Assembly (NCBI GenBank): GCA_051002235.1
Contig: JBPCMN010000034.1
Span: 6,685 to 70,684 of the forward strand
Origin: JBPCMN01 sp013695115
Lineage (GTDB): Bacteria > Actinomycetota > Acidimicrobiia > IMCC26256 > JACDBD01
DNA: 64,000 nt
Direction: 5' to 3'
The notes under the pieces: generated by a model
Database searches by the model: none
Told to the model about the DNA's origin: nothing
What the model saw: only the letters and a program-made list of their open reading frames with translations
Program-made: the position numbers and the translations under genes
Shown here: piece by piece, positions 15,732-24,721 of the stretch
How positions within the stretch are numbered: the first letter of the stretch is position 1
Layout: each line of letters begins with the position of its first letter

Positions 15732-18296
15732 TTACTCGGTGCTGATCGCTCGCAACACGTCGAGCTTGGCGGCTCTCCTCGCCGGGAACAGCGCGGCCAC
15801 GACACCGGCAAACCCGGCGGCGATCACGATGATGATCAGCTGGCCGACCGACGGGGCGAACTTCTCGAAGCCCTGGTCGCGCAGTGACTTGATCACGGCG
15901 AAGCCGAAGAACACGCCGATCGCAATGCCGATCACCGTGCCGAGCACCGCGATGATCACCGCCTCCCAGCGCACGCTCGAACGCAGCTGGCGGCGCGTCA
16001 TCCCGACGGCACGCAGCAGACCGAGCTCGCGGGTGCGCTCGTAGACCGAGAGCGCGAGCGTGTTGGCGATGCCGATGAGCGCGATGAACACCGCCAGCAC
16101 GAGCAGCACGTACACGAGCCCGAGGATCTGGTTGATCTGGCCGCTGAACGACTCCTTGAACTCGGTCTGATCCTGGATCTCGGCGTTCGGGTAGGGCTTG
16201 GCCACCCGCTCCAGTGTCTTCCGGCCCTCGGCCGGGCTGACGCCGTCGGCCAGCCGCACGTACACCTGGTTGTCGACCACCTCCGGGTAACCGAGGGCAT
16301 AGCCCTCCAGCGACAATCCGAAATCGCTGAGGCCCTCGCGCTCGCCCGTGCCGTAGATCGTCCGGATCGTCAGCTCGCGTTCCCCGTTCGGGAACTGCAC
16401 CGGGATCTCGGTCCCGAGCTTCCACCCCTTCCTGTTCGCAATCCGTTCGGAGACCGCGACGCTGTTCTCGTCCAGGTCGGTGAACGTACCCTTGCGGGGG
16501 TCGAGCTTGAACAGCTCGAGAACCGTCTCGGGGTCGAACGCCACCAGAAAGTCGTCGTCCCCGTCGACCTTCACCGTGCCGAACCGCAGCGGGCTCGACG
16601 CCTCCACCTCGGGCAACTCCGCGACCCGGGCGGCGAGGTCGGGGCTGAAGCCGCCGAAGGCGCCGAAGCCGAAGCCGGTGTTCAGCACGAAGTCGGCTTG
16701 GAACGCCCGGTCGACCTGGGCGTTCACCGACTCCTTGAGCGACGACGCCAGCACGGTGAAGAAGCCGACGATGGCGACACCGATCATGAGCGCGGCGGCA
16801 GTGGCCGACGTACGACGCGGGTTCCGCATCGCGTTCTCGCGGGCGAGCGTGCCCGCCATCCCTCGCAGGCGCGGCAGTGGCCACCCGATGACCGCGCACG
16901 ATGGGCGGGCGAACACCGGTCCGAGCACGGTCGCGCCCACGAATACCGCGAGGGTGCCGAGCGCGACCGCGTAGACGCCCTGGTCGAGGTCGCCGAACAG
17001 ACCGAGGAGGATTGCGCCCGCTCCGAAGAGCAGGATCGCGCCACCGACCGTCCCCCGCCGGGCGACGTTCACCGACTGCTCGACCGCGACGTCGCGGATC
17101 GCCGCGATCGGCGGCACCCGCGCGGCCTTCCACGCCGGGACGAGCGCGGACAGCACGGTGATCACCGTCCCCACCATCAGCGACAGGACGACCGTCGACG
17201 TCCGGATCACGCTGGCACCGGCGGGAATCTCGAAGCCGAAGCCGTTGAGCGCCACCTTCAACACCGAGGACAGCCCGATCCCCGCTAACAGGCCGATCAG
17301 GGACGCCAGCACCCCGACGACGAACGCCTCGGCCACGACCGACGCGGTGACCTGGAACCGGCTGCCGCCGATCGCCCGCAGCAGCGCCATCTCCCGGGTG
17401 CGCTGGGCGACCACGATCGAGAACGTGTTGAAGATGATGAACGAGCCGACCAGCAGGGCGATGCCGGCGAAGATCACCAGCGGGATGCGGATGAACGAGA
17501 CCAGGTCCTGGATCTCGTTCTGGTCCTCCTCGGTGATCTCGGCGCCGGTGAGGACCTCGAGATCCTTGTCGTCGAGGGCGTCACGGATGCGGTCGCGCAG
17601 CTGCGCTTCCGACACGCCCCGCTCGGCCACCGCCGCGATCGCGTCGAACTGACCCTCCGCTCCGGCCACGCGCTGGGCCTCGGCCGTCGTGAATAGGGCG
17701 AACGAGGCGCCCGCGGGCCCGTCGGCGTCGCCGAACTTGGCGATGCCGGCGATCTCGTACTCCTGGGGCGCGCCCGATACCACGAGGATCGAGACGCGGT
17801 CGCCGACCTCGAAGTCGCCCTCGTCGGCCGAGCCCTTGTCGATCACGACCTCGCCGGCCGCCTCGGGTGGCCGGCTACCGGGTTGGAGGCGCCAGGGGTT
17901 GAGCTCGTCGACCTCGCTCCAGTTGGACCCGAACGTGGGCGGGCCCTGGCTGGGGTTGCCGATGGTCTCGTCGTCCTTGTCGACGAGCTGGGCGTAGAAG
18001 TCGATGTCGCCGTCGGCGGCCTTGACGCCGTCGACGGCCGCCACCGCGGGGAGCAGGTCGGCGGGTATCCGCGCCCGCTGCTCCGGGCCGAAATTGCCCT
18101 CGAGCGACTCCTTGCTGCGCACGGCCGCGTCGACACCCGCGTTGACGTCGGCGAAGAGGTCGTCGAACGTCTTCTCGATGGTGTCGGTCAGCACCATCGT
18201 TCCCGACATGAAGGCCACGCCCAGCAGTACCGCGAGCGCGGTGAGGGCGAACCGCAGCTTGTGGGCCCGCAGTCCCTTGCGGGTGACGCGCCACAC
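15732..18296 (-). CDS. ABC transporter permease, FtsX/MacB type with two FtsX domains
   Basis: An 854-residue protein. A signal-anchor helix near residues 14-35 is followed by an extracellular domain. Three helices (about 265-400) form the first FtsX core with FNTFSIVVAQRTREMALLRA. After a second extracellular domain, the C-terminal FtsX core has ALSVYERTRELGLLRAVGMT and a final helix pair. This duplicated layout is typical of actinobacterial lipoprotein/peptide export or mechanotransmission ABC systems. The start is GTG 18296. The gene lies 5 bp downstream of the matching ATPase gene, so the two form an operon. The cargo is unknown. Confidence 0.88.
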   Translation of the reverse strand: MWRVTRKGLRAHKLRFALTALAVLLGVAFMSGTMVLTDTIEKTFDDLFADVNAGVDAAVRSKESLEGNFGPEQRARIPADLLPAVAAVDGVKAADGDIDFYAQLVDKDDETIGNPSQGPPTFGSNWSEVDELNPWRLQPGSRPPEAAGEVVIDKGSADEGDFEVGDRVSILVVSGAPQEYEIAGIAKFGDADGPAGASFALFTTAEAQRVAGAEGQFDAIAAVAERGVSEAQLRDRIRDALDDKDLEVLTGAEITEEDQNEIQDLVSFIRIPLVIFAGIALLVGSFIIFNTFSIVVAQRTREMALLRAIGGSRFQVTASVVAEAFVVGVLASLIGLLAGIGLSSVLKVALNGFGFEIPAGASVIRTSTVVLSLMVGTVITVLSALVPAWKAARVPPIAAIRDVAVEQSVNVARRGTVGGAILLFGAGAILLGLFGDLDQGVYAVALGTLAVFVGATVLGPVFARPSCAVIGWPLPRLRGMAGTLARENAMRNPRRTSATAAALMIGVAIVGFFTVLASSLKESVNAQVDRAFQADFVLNTGFGFGAFGGFSPDLAARVAELPEVEASSPLRFGTVKVDGDDDFLVAFDPETVLELFKLDPRKGTFTDLDENSVAVSERIANRKGWKLGTEIPVQFPNGERELTIRTIYGTGEREGLSDFGLSLEGYALGYPEVVDNQVYVRLADGVSPAEGRKTLERVAKPYPNAEIQDQTEFKESFSGQINQILGLVYVLLVLAVFIALIGIANTLALSVYERTRELGLLRAVGMTRRQLRSSVRWEAVIIAVLGTVIGIAIGVFFGFAVIKSLRDQGFEKFAPSVGQLIIIVIAAGFAGVVAALFPARRAAKLDVLRAISTE

Positions 18297-18301
18297 CGCG
18301 C

Positions 18302-19063
18302 TTAGCCGCCCAGCTGCTTCATCTCGTCGATGACCTTCTCGGCGGTCGGCTCGGTCATCTCGCCCACGATGCGCCCGTCACCGAGGAAGACAACCCGGTC
18401 GGCGTAGGCCGCGGCCACGGGGTCGTGGGTCACCATGACGATCGTCTGGCCGAAGTCGCGCACCGCCTGCTGCATGAACGCGAGGATCTCGGCGCCGGCG
18501 CGCGAGTCGACGTTGCCGGTGGGCTCGTCGGCGAAGATGATCTCGGGCTTGCTGGCGAGCGCCCGGGCGACGGCGACGCGCTGCTGCTGGCCGCCCGACA
18601 GCTCGCTGGGGCGATGGCGCAGGCGGTCGCGCAGCTGGACGGTGTCGACCACGGTGTCGAGCCAGGCGTCGTCGGGCTTTCGGCCGGCCAGGGCCATCGG
18701 CAGCACGATGTTCTCGATGGCGTTGAGCGTCGGGATGAGGTTGTAGGCCTGGAAGACGAAGCCGACCTTGTCGCGGCGCACGAGCGTCAGCTCCTTCTCG
18801 GAGCACGCGCTCACCTCGACGTCACCGAGGAAGACCCGACCGGACGTGACCCGGTCGAGCCCGGCGAGGCAGTGCAGCAGCGTCGACTTGCCCGAGCCCG
18901 ATGGGCCCATGATGGCGGTGAAACGGCTCTTCTCGAAGGCGACGTCGACGTCGTCAAGGGCGCGCACCTCGGCGTCGCCGGTCCCGTAGATCTTCGACAC
19001 CGACGAGGCGCGGGCGGCGACGCCGGTGTCCGCGGCGGGCTGGGGTTGGGCGAGCACCGACAC
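18302..19063 (-). CDS. ABC transporter ATP-binding protein (MacB/LolD type)
   Basis: A 253-residue ATPase. GPSGSGKST is the Walker A motif, QAYNLIPTLNAIENI includes the Q-loop, LSGGQQQRVAVARAL is the ABC signature, and IIFADEPTGNVDS holds Walker B. ADEPTGNVDS is characteristic of the MacB/LolD/FtsE class that pairs with FtsX-type permeases, as here. A GAGGAGG ribosome site precedes GTG 19063. The 20-residue N-terminal extension before the first strand is poorly conserved and the start could be slightly downstream. Confidence 0.92.
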   Translation of the reverse strand: MSVLAQPQPAADTGVAARASSVSKIYGTGDAEVRALDDVDVAFEKSRFTAIMGPSGSGKSTLLHCLAGLDRVTSGRVFLGDVEVSACSEKELTLVRRDKVGFVFQAYNLIPTLNAIENIVLPMALAGRKPDDAWLDTVVDTVQLRDRLRHRPSELSGGQQQRVAVARALASKPEIIFADEPTGNVDSRAGAEILAFMQQAVRDFGQTIVMVTHDPVAAAYADRVVFLGDGRIVGEMTEPTAEKVIDEMKQLGG

Positions 19064-19213
19064 GGCGTTGCCTCCTCGCTGACGGGGGACGGGCTAGGGG
19101 GCCACCGCCACCCTACGAGATGAGCCGTTCCTGAGAGCCGCCTCAGCGGCTCCTGTGCCTGACATCACAGTCGGCCCATACGACTCGAACGCCGCCGGGT
19201 TCTACTGCCCGCC

Positions 19214-19528
19214 ATGCACACATCGCAGAGGATCGGAATGGCCGTGGGCCTGGGCGCCCTGGCGGTTGCGCTCAGCGGCTGCATCGCTCCGGGCCGCGTC
19301 CGTGAGCTGCCTGCGTGAGGACGCCGCCGGTGCCACCTGCGCGGGCGTGGGCGACTCGGTGACCTCGACGCGTTCGAGCGGCTGCTCCGCGAGTTCATCG
19401 GCCAGCGCGAGGCCGGCCGGGTCAACGCGCTGACGTTGAGCTGGAGCATCGGGCGGCCCCCGACCGCGGGCTTCGCCGACGAGCTGTTCGCGGTGGTGGC
19501 GGGCTTCGACTCGTCCCAGGTGCAGTGA
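19214..19528 (+). pseudogene. possible decayed lipoprotein gene
   Basis: ATG 19214 begins a 34-codon frame with a convincing lipoprotein signal (GALAVALSGC, lipobox LSGC) that ends at TGA 19316. A second stretch in the same frame, ending at TGA 19526, reads as coding-like protein (DLDAFERLLREFIGQREAG then FADELFAVVAGF). The piece between reads best in another frame. This looks like one small lipoprotein gene broken by compensating frameshifts, but I do not recognise the family and it may be chance. Confidence 0.35.
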
Positions 19529-19576
19529 GCGACGATGCCCGACATCGTCGCCGCCGTCTGATCTCGCGCGCTCGCT

Positions 19577-20443
19577 CTAGTCGGGAGACTCGGGTGACGC
19601 GCGCGTGCCGGCGGGGGTGGCGGTCGCGGCTGGCCCTTGCGTGTACGGCTGCCCCCGCCGGCCCAACCAGACGAACCACGCCGCGGTGCCCACGCACACG
19701 ATCGCGCTGACCCACGCGTTGATCCGCATGCCGAACACCTCCTGGGCGGGGTCGACGCGGAGCTGCTCGAAGAAGAACCGCCCGAACGTGTAGCCCGACA
19801 GCCAGAGCGCGACGGTCTGGCCCTTGCGGAACCGGAACCGCCGCTCGGCCCACAACAGGACGCCGAGCAGGATCAGGCAGTAGATCGACTCGTAGAGGAA
19901 CGTCGGGTGGAACGTCGGCTCGGCGAGGAACTCGGCCGGCCGGTGGGCGGGATCGATCTCGAGGGCCCAGGGCAGATCGGTGGGCTTCCCGTACAGCTCC
20001 TGGTTGAACCAGTTGCCCCACCGCCCGATTGCCTGGGCGGTGAGAACGGCGGGCGCCATGCAGTCCATGAGCACGAGCGTCTCGAGGTGCTTGACCCGGG
20101 CGAGCACGACAACCGCGATGACCCCGCCCGCGATCACACCCCAGATCGAGAGGCCGCCCTCCCAGATCTTGACCGTCCCGACGATCCCGCCCTCGTCCCA
20201 GTCGTACCCCGTGAACAGGTGGTACACGCGGGCCCCGACCACGCCCCCCACGACGACCCACACCACCAGCGCCGAGAAGTCGTCGCGGTCGTAGCCCCGA
20301 CGGACCCAGCGGGTCTCGGCGATCTTGCTCCCGACCAACACGCCGATCGCCAGCAGCAGGCCGTAGGCGTGGAGCGGAAACGGGCCGAGGTCGATGGTGC
20401 CGTTGGACGGGCTCGGGATCGACGCCAGCACGGCGCCCATCAT
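19577..20443 (-). CDS. lgt: prolipoprotein diacylglyceryl transferase
   Basis: A 288-residue polytopic enzyme. LGPFPLHAYGLLLAIG, WEGGLSIWGVIAGG and the Lgt signature GRWGNWFNQELYG (consensus GRIGNFINGE) are present. PTFLYESIY and FFFEQLRVD near the C-terminus carry further conserved residues. Lgt transfers diacylglycerol from phosphatidylglycerol to the lipobox Cys of prelipoproteins, and would act on the lipoproteins encoded elsewhere in this window. ATG 20443 (with an adjacent ATG 20440) was taken because it precedes the first conserved helix; the frame is open for a further 71 codons that look non-coding. Confidence 0.95.
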   Translation of the reverse strand: MMGAVLASIPSPSNGTIDLGPFPLHAYGLLLAIGVLVGSKIAETRWVRRGYDRDDFSALVVWVVVGGVVGARVYHLFTGYDWDEGGIVGTVKIWEGGLSIWGVIAGGVIAVVVLARVKHLETLVLMDCMAPAVLTAQAIGRWGNWFNQELYGKPTDLPWALEIDPAHRPAEFLAEPTFHPTFLYESIYCLILLGVLLWAERRFRFRKGQTVALWLSGYTFGRFFFEQLRVDPAQEVFGMRINAWVSAIVCVGTAAWFVWLGRRGQPYTQGPAATATPAGTRASPESPD

Positions 20444-20642
20444 CGCAGGAGCGGCTTCAAGATCGAGGCCGCTTCGTGTCGATAGGTTGGGATGATGCCT
20501 TTCCCCCGTGACCACCGAGGACGGCTCGCAACCGCAGTCGATCTGCGGGCCGTGATGCGCACCACCCGGATCGCCCTCGCCCGGCTGCGCCGCCAGCGCG
20601 AGCCTCGCTAGGCGTCCGCGGGCGAGCAGCGCGACGAACCAC

Positions 20643-21158
20643 GTGACGGTGAGCATCTTCTCGACCCGTCCCGAACCCGAGCCGCCCGCGGCGGGGCAGG
20701 AGTCGGTGTGGGACTACCCGCGCCCGCCTCGGCTCGAGCCGGTCGAACGTCACCTCGTCGTCGTGCTCGGAGGCGAGACGATCGCCGAAACGGTGCGGGG
20801 CTTTCGGGTGCTCGAGACCAGCCATCCGCCGAACTACTACTTCCCTTCCGACGACGTCGTGCCGGGCGCGCTCGACCCGTCCGCGGGCCGGTCGTTCTGC
20901 GAGTTCAAGGGCCGGGCGCAGTACTTCTCCGTGCGGAGCGGCGACCGATTCGAGCTGGATGCGGCGTGGGGATACGAGCGCCCCAGTCCTGCGTTCGAGG
21001 CGATCACTGGGCACGTCGCGTTCTACCCGGCGCGGATGGATGCGTGTTTCGTCGACGGCACGCTGGTCACACCGCAGGAGGGAGGGTTCTATGGCGGGTG
21101 GATCACGCCCGACGTGGTCGGCCCGTTCAAGGGCGGGCCGGGCAGCCGCGGCTGGTGA
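20643..21158 (+). CDS. DUF427 domain protein
   Basis: A 171-residue protein. AGQESVWDYPRPPRLEPVER, RVLETSHPPNYYFP, FCEFKGRAQYF, HVAFYPARMDACFVDG and GGFYGGWITPDVVGPFKG are the full set of DUF427 blocks. The family has a compact beta-rich fold and no established enzymatic role. GTG 20643 or the in-frame GTG 20649 could be the start. The gene is divergent from lgt, with about 200 bp between them in which I see no other gene. Confidence 0.85.
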   Translation: MTVSIFSTRPEPEPPAAGQESVWDYPRPPRLEPVERHLVVVLGGETIAETVRGFRVLETSHPPNYYFPSDDVVPGALDPSAGRSFCEFKGRAQYFSVRSGDRFELDAAWGYERPSPAFEAITGHVAFYPARMDACFVDGTLVTPQEGGFYGGWITPDVVGPFKGGPGSRGW

Positions 21159-21170
21159 TCCGCTCGCGGG

Positions 21171-22010
21171 CTATTTGACCAGGCGCGACATGCGCCGGTC
21201 GGCCAGCGGCTTGCCTCCCGTCTGGCACGCGGGGCAGTAGGTCACCTCGTAAGACTCGTACGACACCCGCCGGAGGGTGTCGCCGCAACGGGGACAGGGC
21301 GTGCCGTACCGGCCGTGCACCACGAACTTGTCGCCGAGCTTCGGCTCCGACAGGCCCCCGGTGCGAGCGCGCTCGCCGGTGAGCGCGTCGGCAAGCGTGT
21401 CGCGGATGGCGTCGAGCAATTGCTCGCGCTCCTCGGCGCCGAGCGAGCCGAGCGTCGCGTAGGGCGAGAGCCGGGCGCGCCAGAGCGCGTCGTCGGTGTG
21501 ACCGCGGCCGAGGCCGGCCACCGCTCGCTGGTCGCGGAGCAGCGTGTGGACGCGTCGGCGGTCGTTGCCCTCGCGGATCAGTCGGGCGAACTCGTCCGAG
21601 TCGGGCTCGGGGCCCAGCTTCGCCAGGGGGCCGCCGTCGCCGTCAGCCAGCACCCACCACCCCGCCTTGCGCTCGGTGCCGTGCTCGCGCACGAGCAGGG
21701 CGACGCGGTTGTCGAAGCGGAAGCGGACCACGCCGCCCTTGCCGCCGCGCGTCTTCTTGGGCGGGTCCTCGACGTCGACCCGGCCGGCCTGCGACAGGTG
21801 GACGAGCAGGCGAGGACCGTCGAAATCGAGGATGAGGTACTTGCCGCGGCGCCCGGTTCGTCGCAGCGTGCGCCCGACGAGCGATTCGGGCGGCGGTGCG
21901 ACCGTCTTGAGGCCGGAGAACCCGATCGGCTCGACGGCTTCGAGCGCGGCGCCGCCGACGGCGTGCTCGAGCCGCTCCGCCAATGCCTGCATCTGGGGAA
22001 GCTCGGGCAC
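21171..22010 (-). CDS. Fpg/Nei-family DNA glycosylase
   Basis: A 279-residue base-excision repair enzyme. It starts PELPQM, so the catalytic N-terminal Pro and the following Glu are intact once Met is removed. GRRGKYLIL contains the conserved Lys, GLGRGHTDDALW matches the H2TH region (GIGN.YADE in classical Fpg), and the C-terminal zinc finger is CPRCG...CPAC. The enzyme would excise oxidised or formamidopyrimidine bases. The start GTG 22010 is 6 nt after a TACCCT -10 hexamer. The Arg/Gln in the finger loop needed to separate Fpg from Nei subtypes cannot be assigned safely. Confidence 0.9.
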   Translation of the reverse strand: MPELPQMQALAERLEHAVGGAALEAVEPIGFSGLKTVAPPPESLVGRTLRRTGRRGKYLILDFDGPRLLVHLSQAGRVDVEDPPKKTRGGKGGVVRFRFDNRVALLVREHGTERKAGWWVLADGDGGPLAKLGPEPDSDEFARLIREGNDRRRVHTLLRDQRAVAGLGRGHTDDALWRARLSPYATLGSLGAEEREQLLDAIRDTLADALTGERARTGGLSEPKLGDKFVVHGRYGTPCPRCGDTLRRVSYESYEVTYCPACQTGGKPLADRRMSRLVK

Positions 22011-22016
22011 GAGATC

Positions 22017-22022
22017 AGGGTA
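22017..22022 (-). promoter_or_regulatory. -10 element of leaderless Nei/Fpg promoter
   Basis: On the minus strand TACCCT is followed by GATCTC and GTG 22010. No ribosome binding site is visible. Confidence 0.4.
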
Positions 22023-22050
22023 GGCGGCGCTCCGGATCGTGGCGGCCCGG

Positions 22051-22221
22051 TCACTCGACGGCTCGGTTCACCGGCTGAGCTCGACCGGGCGCAGGGCCGC
22101 GAGCAGCAGTCCGATCAGCATTCTCGGGGGTGAGGGTCGATCGCCCGTTCACGGCGGCGTCGGTGATCCGCGGGCCGAGGCGGGTGCAGACGAAGAAGAG
22201 GTAGAGCAGCCCTACCAACAC
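22051..22221 (-). CDS. possible 56-residue small membrane protein
   Basis: A short frame from GTG 22221 encodes LVGLLYLFFVCTRLGPR, a plausible single membrane helix, then a polar tail. It fills most of the 250-bp gap between the NTF2-like gene and the Nei/Fpg gene. There is no ribosome site and no recognised homologue, so it may be spurious. Confidence 0.25.
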   Translation of the reverse strand: MLVGLLYLFFVCTRLGPRITDAAVNGRSTLTPENADRTAARGPAPGRAQPVNRAVE

Positions 22222-22260
22222 TGCGCACGCGATCGCAGCGCGAGGAGCCGCCGGACCGCG

Positions 22261-22800
22261 CTACCCGCTGGAGCTGACTGCACCTGCGCTCTGGTCGTAG
22301 GTCGGCGCGCCCTTCGCCCACGCGGGGCCGTCACCCCAGTTGCGGCGGGTGCGCTTCTTCGGGTGGTCGGGGTCGTGCTGCGCGCACGCGTCGACGTAGG
22401 CCTTCATCGTTCGCTGACCTTCCGGGAGCGACCAGAAGTCCTCCTCGAGCGAGAACCGGCCGTTCCCGGCGTACTGGAGAACGGTCATGGCGGGAAAATC
22501 GATCGCCGGTTGCGACGCGTCGGGGTGGTCGCGCCGGTTCTGCATGTACACGACGACGCGCCCGCTCAGGTCGCACACGTGCCATTCGTAGACCGTGTAC
22601 AGCTCCCCGAACTCCACCATGATCGGCTTGATCCAGGCGCGTACCTCCTCGCGGCCGTGCTTGTCGCCGAGGATGTGCTCGACGTAGGTGACGTCCTCGG
22701 TGAAGAGCTCGACCCAGGCATCCCAGTCCTCGTTCACCGCCCCCGCCTGCCAGTAGGCGCGGAACGCCTCCTCCACCTCGTCGAGGTCGTAGGTCGTCAA
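22261..22800 (-). CDS. NTF2-like / SnoaL-like domain protein
   Basis: A 179-residue alpha+beta cone protein. EVEEAFRAYWQAGAVNEDW and DAWVELFTEDVTYVEHILG at the N-terminus, then VRAWIKPIM and the strand FPAMTVLQYAG, follow the NTF2-like fold. The start is TTG 22800, chosen because a clear GGAGG lies about 6 nt upstream and the domain begins at once. The C-terminal 40 residues are charged and probably disordered. It sits 17 bp downstream of the ABC1-kinase gene and is likely co-transcribed. No substrate can be inferred. Confidence 0.75.
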   Translation of the reverse strand: MTTYDLDEVEEAFRAYWQAGAVNEDWDAWVELFTEDVTYVEHILGDKHGREEVRAWIKPIMVEFGELYTVYEWHVCDLSGRVVVYMQNRRDHPDASQPAIDFPAMTVLQYAGNGRFSLEEDFWSLPEGQRTMKAYVDACAQHDPDHPKKRTRRNWGDGPAWAKGAPTYDQSAGAVSSSG

Positions 22801-22817
22801 CTCGGTTACCTCCTCAG

Positions 22818-24449
22818 TCAGGACTTGTGGGGACGGCGCCGGCCGCGGGGGCGATCCTGCATCCGGCGCAAGATGATCTGGCGGCGCTCCTGGAGCTCGC
22901 GGAACGTGAGCCCCTCGATGTCGGCTGACAAGCCGAACCCGGCCTTGACCGCCTCGAGGTCGAGCGCGGCCCGGGTGGGGTCGATGCCGATGTCGTGCAC
23001 GATCCGCTCGCCGTGGTGTTCGGTGAAGTACGTGTACAGGTGGGCGATCTCACCGAGGATGTCGACGTCGGGCGCCAGGGTCGCGGTCGCCGCGTTCAGG
23101 AACATCAGGTTCTTCACGAACAGCATGAGCTCCTTGGGGGCGCGGGCGCCGTAGCCGAGCAGCTTCTTCGTGAGGTCGCTGAGCTCGGCGACGAGCTCGT
23201 CGGCCGACATCTGGGTCGGGTCCTTGACCGGCCCGTCGAGCCCGAGATCGTGCACGACCGCGTCCAGGTCGGTGTCGAACGGGAACGCGCCGAGGTCGCG
23301 CAGCGCGGCGAGCTGACCGACGACGTCGCCGGTCGTGCCCGTAACCAAGAGGCGCAGGAACGCCAGCCGTTGGGGCTCGTCGAGGCGGCCGGTGATGCCG
23401 AAGTCGAGGAGCACCGTTCGCCCGTCGGGCTGCACGAACAGGTTGCCGCCGTGCAGGTCGCCGTGGAAGACGCCGTGGAGCATCGCGCCCTCGAGCGCGG
23501 CGATGAGCCCCGAGCGCAGCAGCGCGCTGGTGTCGATGCCGGCGGCCTTCATCGACTCGACATCGTCGAAGGCGAAGCCCCGGAGGCGCTCCATCACCAG
23601 GACCCGCCGCGTGACGAGCGTGGGGTGGGGCCGGGGGACGACCATCGTGCGCTGCCCGGTCTGCGCCAGCACCCGGGCGATGTCGAGCATGTTCTCGGCC
23701 TCGAGGCGGAAGTCGAGCTCCTCGACGATCGTCTCCGCGAACAGCTCGACCAACGCGGGCGGGTTGGCCAGCGCCGACACCGGGATCCGGCCCACCAACT
23801 TCGGAGCGAGCCAGGCCATGGCGGAGATGTCCGACCGCACCAGCGCCGCCACCCGGGGCCGTTGCACCTTGACGACGACCTCCTCACCGGTGGTGAGCCG
23901 GGCGGCGTGCACCTGCGCCACCGATGCGGCCGCCAACGGCTCCTCGTCGAAGGACGCGAACAGGGAGTGGAGCGGACGGCCAAGGTCGCGCTCGACGACC
24001 GCGCGCACGTCGGCGAACGACTCGGCGGGAACGTGGTCGCGCAGCAGCCGGAACTCGGTCACGAGCTCGGGCGGGAACAGGCCCTCGCCACCCGAGAGGA
24101 TCTGGCCCAGCTTGACGTAGGTCGAGCCCAGCCGCTCGAACGCGCGCCGGAGGCGCTGGGAGATCCGGGCGCGGGAGTCCGGGCGGCGCCGTTCGCGGAG
24201 GTACCAGAGGCCGACCGCGGGGACCAGCGCCCGGAGGACGCGCGTCAGCCGGCCGAGCGGCGGGACCCGTCCGGGACGGAGCAACCGCGGGACCTCGGCG
24301 CGTGTCCGCGCCCGTTCCTCGTCGAGGCCGGCGCGCCAGTCGAGCCGGTCGGGCTCGACCACCCAGGGGCCGTGATCACTGAACGCGCCCAGCGCGAGGT
24401 CGGGTGACGGGACGGCCGGCTCGGGCACGAGGCCAACGTAGTGGCGCAC
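22818..24449 (-). CDS. UbiB/ABC1-family atypical kinase
   Basis: About 543 residues. The family motifs are present in order: YVKLGQILSGG with the KxGQ motif, ASVAQVHAARL with the Ala-rich loop, VVKVQRP with the ATP-binding Lys, EELDFRLEAENM, FHGDLHGGNLF (catalytic loop) and LLDFGITGRL (metal-binding DFG). ABC1/UbiB proteins are atypical kinases/ATPases involved in isoprenoid-lipid or quinone metabolism; the actinobacterial substrate is unknown. GTG 24449 was chosen, as the frame is open further upstream into repeat DNA. The NTF2-like gene lies 17 bp downstream. Confidence 0.85.
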   Translation of the reverse strand: MRHYVGLVPEPAVPSPDLALGAFSDHGPWVVEPDRLDWRAGLDEERARTRAEVPRLLRPGRVPPLGRLTRVLRALVPAVGLWYLRERRRPDSRARISQRLRRAFERLGSTYVKLGQILSGGEGLFPPELVTEFRLLRDHVPAESFADVRAVVERDLGRPLHSLFASFDEEPLAAASVAQVHAARLTTGEEVVVKVQRPRVAALVRSDISAMAWLAPKLVGRIPVSALANPPALVELFAETIVEELDFRLEAENMLDIARVLAQTGQRTMVVPRPHPTLVTRRVLVMERLRGFAFDDVESMKAAGIDTSALLRSGLIAALEGAMLHGVFHGDLHGGNLFVQPDGRTVLLDFGITGRLDEPQRLAFLRLLVTGTTGDVVGQLAALRDLGAFPFDTDLDAVVHDLGLDGPVKDPTQMSADELVAELSDLTKKLLGYGARAPKELMLFVKNLMFLNAATATLAPDVDILGEIAHLYTYFTEHHGERIVHDIGIDPTRAALDLEAVKAGFGLSADIEGLTFRELQERRQIILRRMQDRPRGRRRPHKS

Positions 24450-24473
24450 GCTCAAGTAGCAGCTGCCATGGTC

Positions 24474-24635
24474 GGACAGGCGGCGGGGTTTGCCCGCCGC
24501 CGGACCACCAGCTGCGTGCGGAGCGGCGAGCGCAGCGAGCACGACCGGAGAGGGGGACAGGCGGCGGGGTTTGCCCGCCGCCTGACCGCCAGCTGCGTGC
24601 GGAGCGGCGAGCGCAGCGAGCGCGACCGGAGAGGC
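24474..24635. repeat. tandem pair of 81-bp class 2 palindromic repeats
   Basis: Two nearly identical units (24474-24554 and 24555-24635) follow each other head to tail. Each begins GGACAGGCGGCGGG, forms a 9-bp hairpin GGCGGCGGG/CCCGCCGCC around GTTTG, continues with CCAGCTGCGTGCGGAGCGGC and ends CGACCGGAGAG. A related single copy lies at the right edge of the window (63898-64000). The pair fills the gap between the ABC1 kinase and Rpf-like genes, and I see no gene in it. Confidence 0.8.
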
Positions 24636-24642
24636 GCACGAG

Positions 24643-24680
24643 CCGGACCCCCGCCCCTGGGGGGAGGAGCGGGGGTCCGG
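24643..24680 (-). terminator. strong hairpin downstream of the Rpf-like gene
   Basis: CCGGACCCCCGC (24643-24654) and GCGGGGGTCCGG (24669-24680) form a perfect 12-bp stem with a 14-nt loop. The right arm is itself part of a short direct repeat (GGGGGTCCGGTGAGGGC occurs twice). It follows the Rpf-like stop codon at 24722 by about 40 bp. Confidence 0.55.
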
Positions 24681-24721
24681 TGAGGGCGGGGGTCCGGTGA
24701 GGGCGGGTGCCCGACGTCGGG

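Noticed and set aside
23800..23825. Another class 1 palindromic element in the ABC1 kinase gene
   Set aside because: The text GAGCGAGCCAGGCCATGG resembles the element tail, but there is no hairpin beside it and the codons fit the normal protein sequence.
24474..24720. CRISPR-like repeat region
   Set aside because: Only two units, directly abutting with no spacers and no cas genes nearby; it is a tandem palindromic repeat.
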